A DNA stretch of 64,000 bases from NCBI RefSeq assembly GCF_020329485.1, contig NZ_JAGKJI010000010.1, forward strand, positions 120,069 through 184,068, written 5' to 3'. Position 1 is the first letter of the stretch. The number at the start of each line of letters is the position of its first letter. This document shows, piece by piece, positions 63,650 to 64,000 of the stretch. Origin of the DNA: Bradyrhizobium cenepequi. Its GTDB lineage: Bacteria; Pseudomonadota; Alphaproteobacteria; Rhizobiales; Xanthobacteraceae. A program made the position numbers and the translations under genes. The notes under the pieces are model-generated. The model had not been told where the DNA came from. It did not search any database and saw only the letters and a list, made by a program, of their open reading frames with translations.

Positions 63650-64000
63650 AGTGCGACAAAACGACCCGACGGGCAAATCACCAAAAGTCTGTCCATCCCT
63701 CGCGCGAAAAACATTCCGCTTCCGCCGTCGGGCAAATCAGTGATTTAACTCCGCGCGTCTCACCCGAAATGAGGGGCGGCTCGCGATCGTCACGAACGTT
63801 GCGGTGAGATGCGGTGGACGCGGGTGTCGCGACTGACGAGCGCGGCACTCGCGGACGGCGAAGTCGTGTGGTTCTGGCGCCCCGACGCTGGCGCTAAGTA
63901 CGCGAGCAGCAAGAGCTGCCGCGGATGACGGTGGCAAGAAAGCCCGGTCACCGGGAAGAGCACGAAGTAAGCCGTAAACCACTGCGCAGGGAAAGCCGGT
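63650..64000. repeat. Dispersed Bradyrhizobium-type element, possibly a structured RNA, cut by window edge
   Basis: The stretch includes two copies of CGGGCAAATCA (63670-63680, 63730-63740), GAGGGGCGGCTCGCGATCG, GCCCGGTCACCGGG and AAGTAAGCCGTAAACCACTG. I recall near-identical sequence at many places in Bradyrhizobium genomes, where it gives rise to spurious ORFs. The boundaries are estimates and the right end is missing. Confidence 0.5.

Larger units (their letters stand above)
63462..64000. other. 539-nt right-edge region without a gene, made of repeats
   Basis: Holds one family E palindrome (63488-63628) and the start of a longer dispersed element (from about 63650). A possible minus-strand frame at 63737-63982 has no family resemblance and lies inside the repeat, so it is not called. 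Confidence 0.6.

Noticed and set aside
63737..63982. 81-residue minus-strand ORF
   Set aside because: Lies inside a dispersed repeat and has no recognisable domain or ribosome site.
1..64000. CRISPR array, prophage, integrase or insertion sequence
   Set aside because: No regularly spaced repeats and no transposase, integrase or cas motifs were seen on either strand.

Overview
The window is GC-rich alphaproteobacterial chromosome, almost certainly from Bradyrhizobium or a close relative in the Nitrobacteraceae. Three things point there. The last gene is a 389-residue D-tartrate dehydratase whose catalytic residues fall at exactly the numbers I recall for Bradyrhizobium japonicum TarD. Several intergenic gaps hold palindromic repeats of the kind scattered through these genomes. 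The right edge carries a dispersed element I recall from the same group. No rRNA, tRNA, CRISPR array, transposase or phage gene was seen; most of the window looks like core or stable accessory chromosome.

Layout. 1-1.8 kb: end of kdpD and all of kdpE (potassium sensing). 1.9-6.8 kb: a basic DUF6496 protein, divergent ku and ligD (non-homologous end joining), a 54-residue DUF3309 membrane protein, and a PHA-granule-type protein. 6.8-20.8 kb: one tightly packed six-gene minus-strand operon, glgE > treS-maltokinase fusion > glgB > glgX > treZ > treY. 21-26 kb, plus strand: malQ, a GH15 hydrolase and an L,D-transpeptidase. 25.9-33.3 kb, minus strand: a second operon, tal-pgi fusion > gnd > zwf > pgl > gntK > HAD phosphatase. 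33.5-34.7 kb: two adjacent broken genes. 35.1-40 kb: the prkA-yeaH-spoVR stress operon. 40.2-46.3 kb: an orphan ABC solute-binding protein and the korA/korB 2-oxoacid:ferredoxin oxidoreductase with a GltD-like flavoprotein. 46.5-49.9 kb: small enzymes. 50.1-52.5 kb: a secreted caspase-fold protein lacking both catalytic residues. 52.5-56.9 kb: pqqABCDE plus a prolyl aminopeptidase. 57.2-63.5 kb: DUF6894, a PQQ-type sugar dehydrogenase, a dihaem cytochrome c, an amidase, a glutathione peroxidase, a DUF3297 protein and tarD. 63.5-64 kb: repeats.

How the parts fit together. The glucan operon can make trehalose from glucan (TreY/TreZ), convert trehalose to maltose and maltose-1-phosphate (TreS-Mak), polymerise that into glucan (GlgE), branch it (GlgB) and debranch it (GlgX). 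MalQ and GH15 next door recycle maltodextrins. The neighbouring operon takes glucose-6-phosphate through the oxidative pentose phosphate pathway. PQQ synthesis sits opposite a probable PQQ enzyme and a cytochrome c, forming a candidate periplasmic sugar-oxidation module.

The most informative new signals are candidate EcfG (general stress response) promoters, GGAAC-N16/17-NGTT. Two of them overlap face to face between ku and ligD. Others precede prkA and the DUF3309 gene, with weaker matches at malQ/glgE, the L,D-transpeptidase and DUF6496. Much of the left half of the window may therefore be a stress and desiccation regulon. Other notable items are the catalytically dead caspase homologue, the pair of decayed genes at 33.5-34.7 kb, a candidate small-RNA terminator at 46.3 kb, and four families of palindromic repeats.
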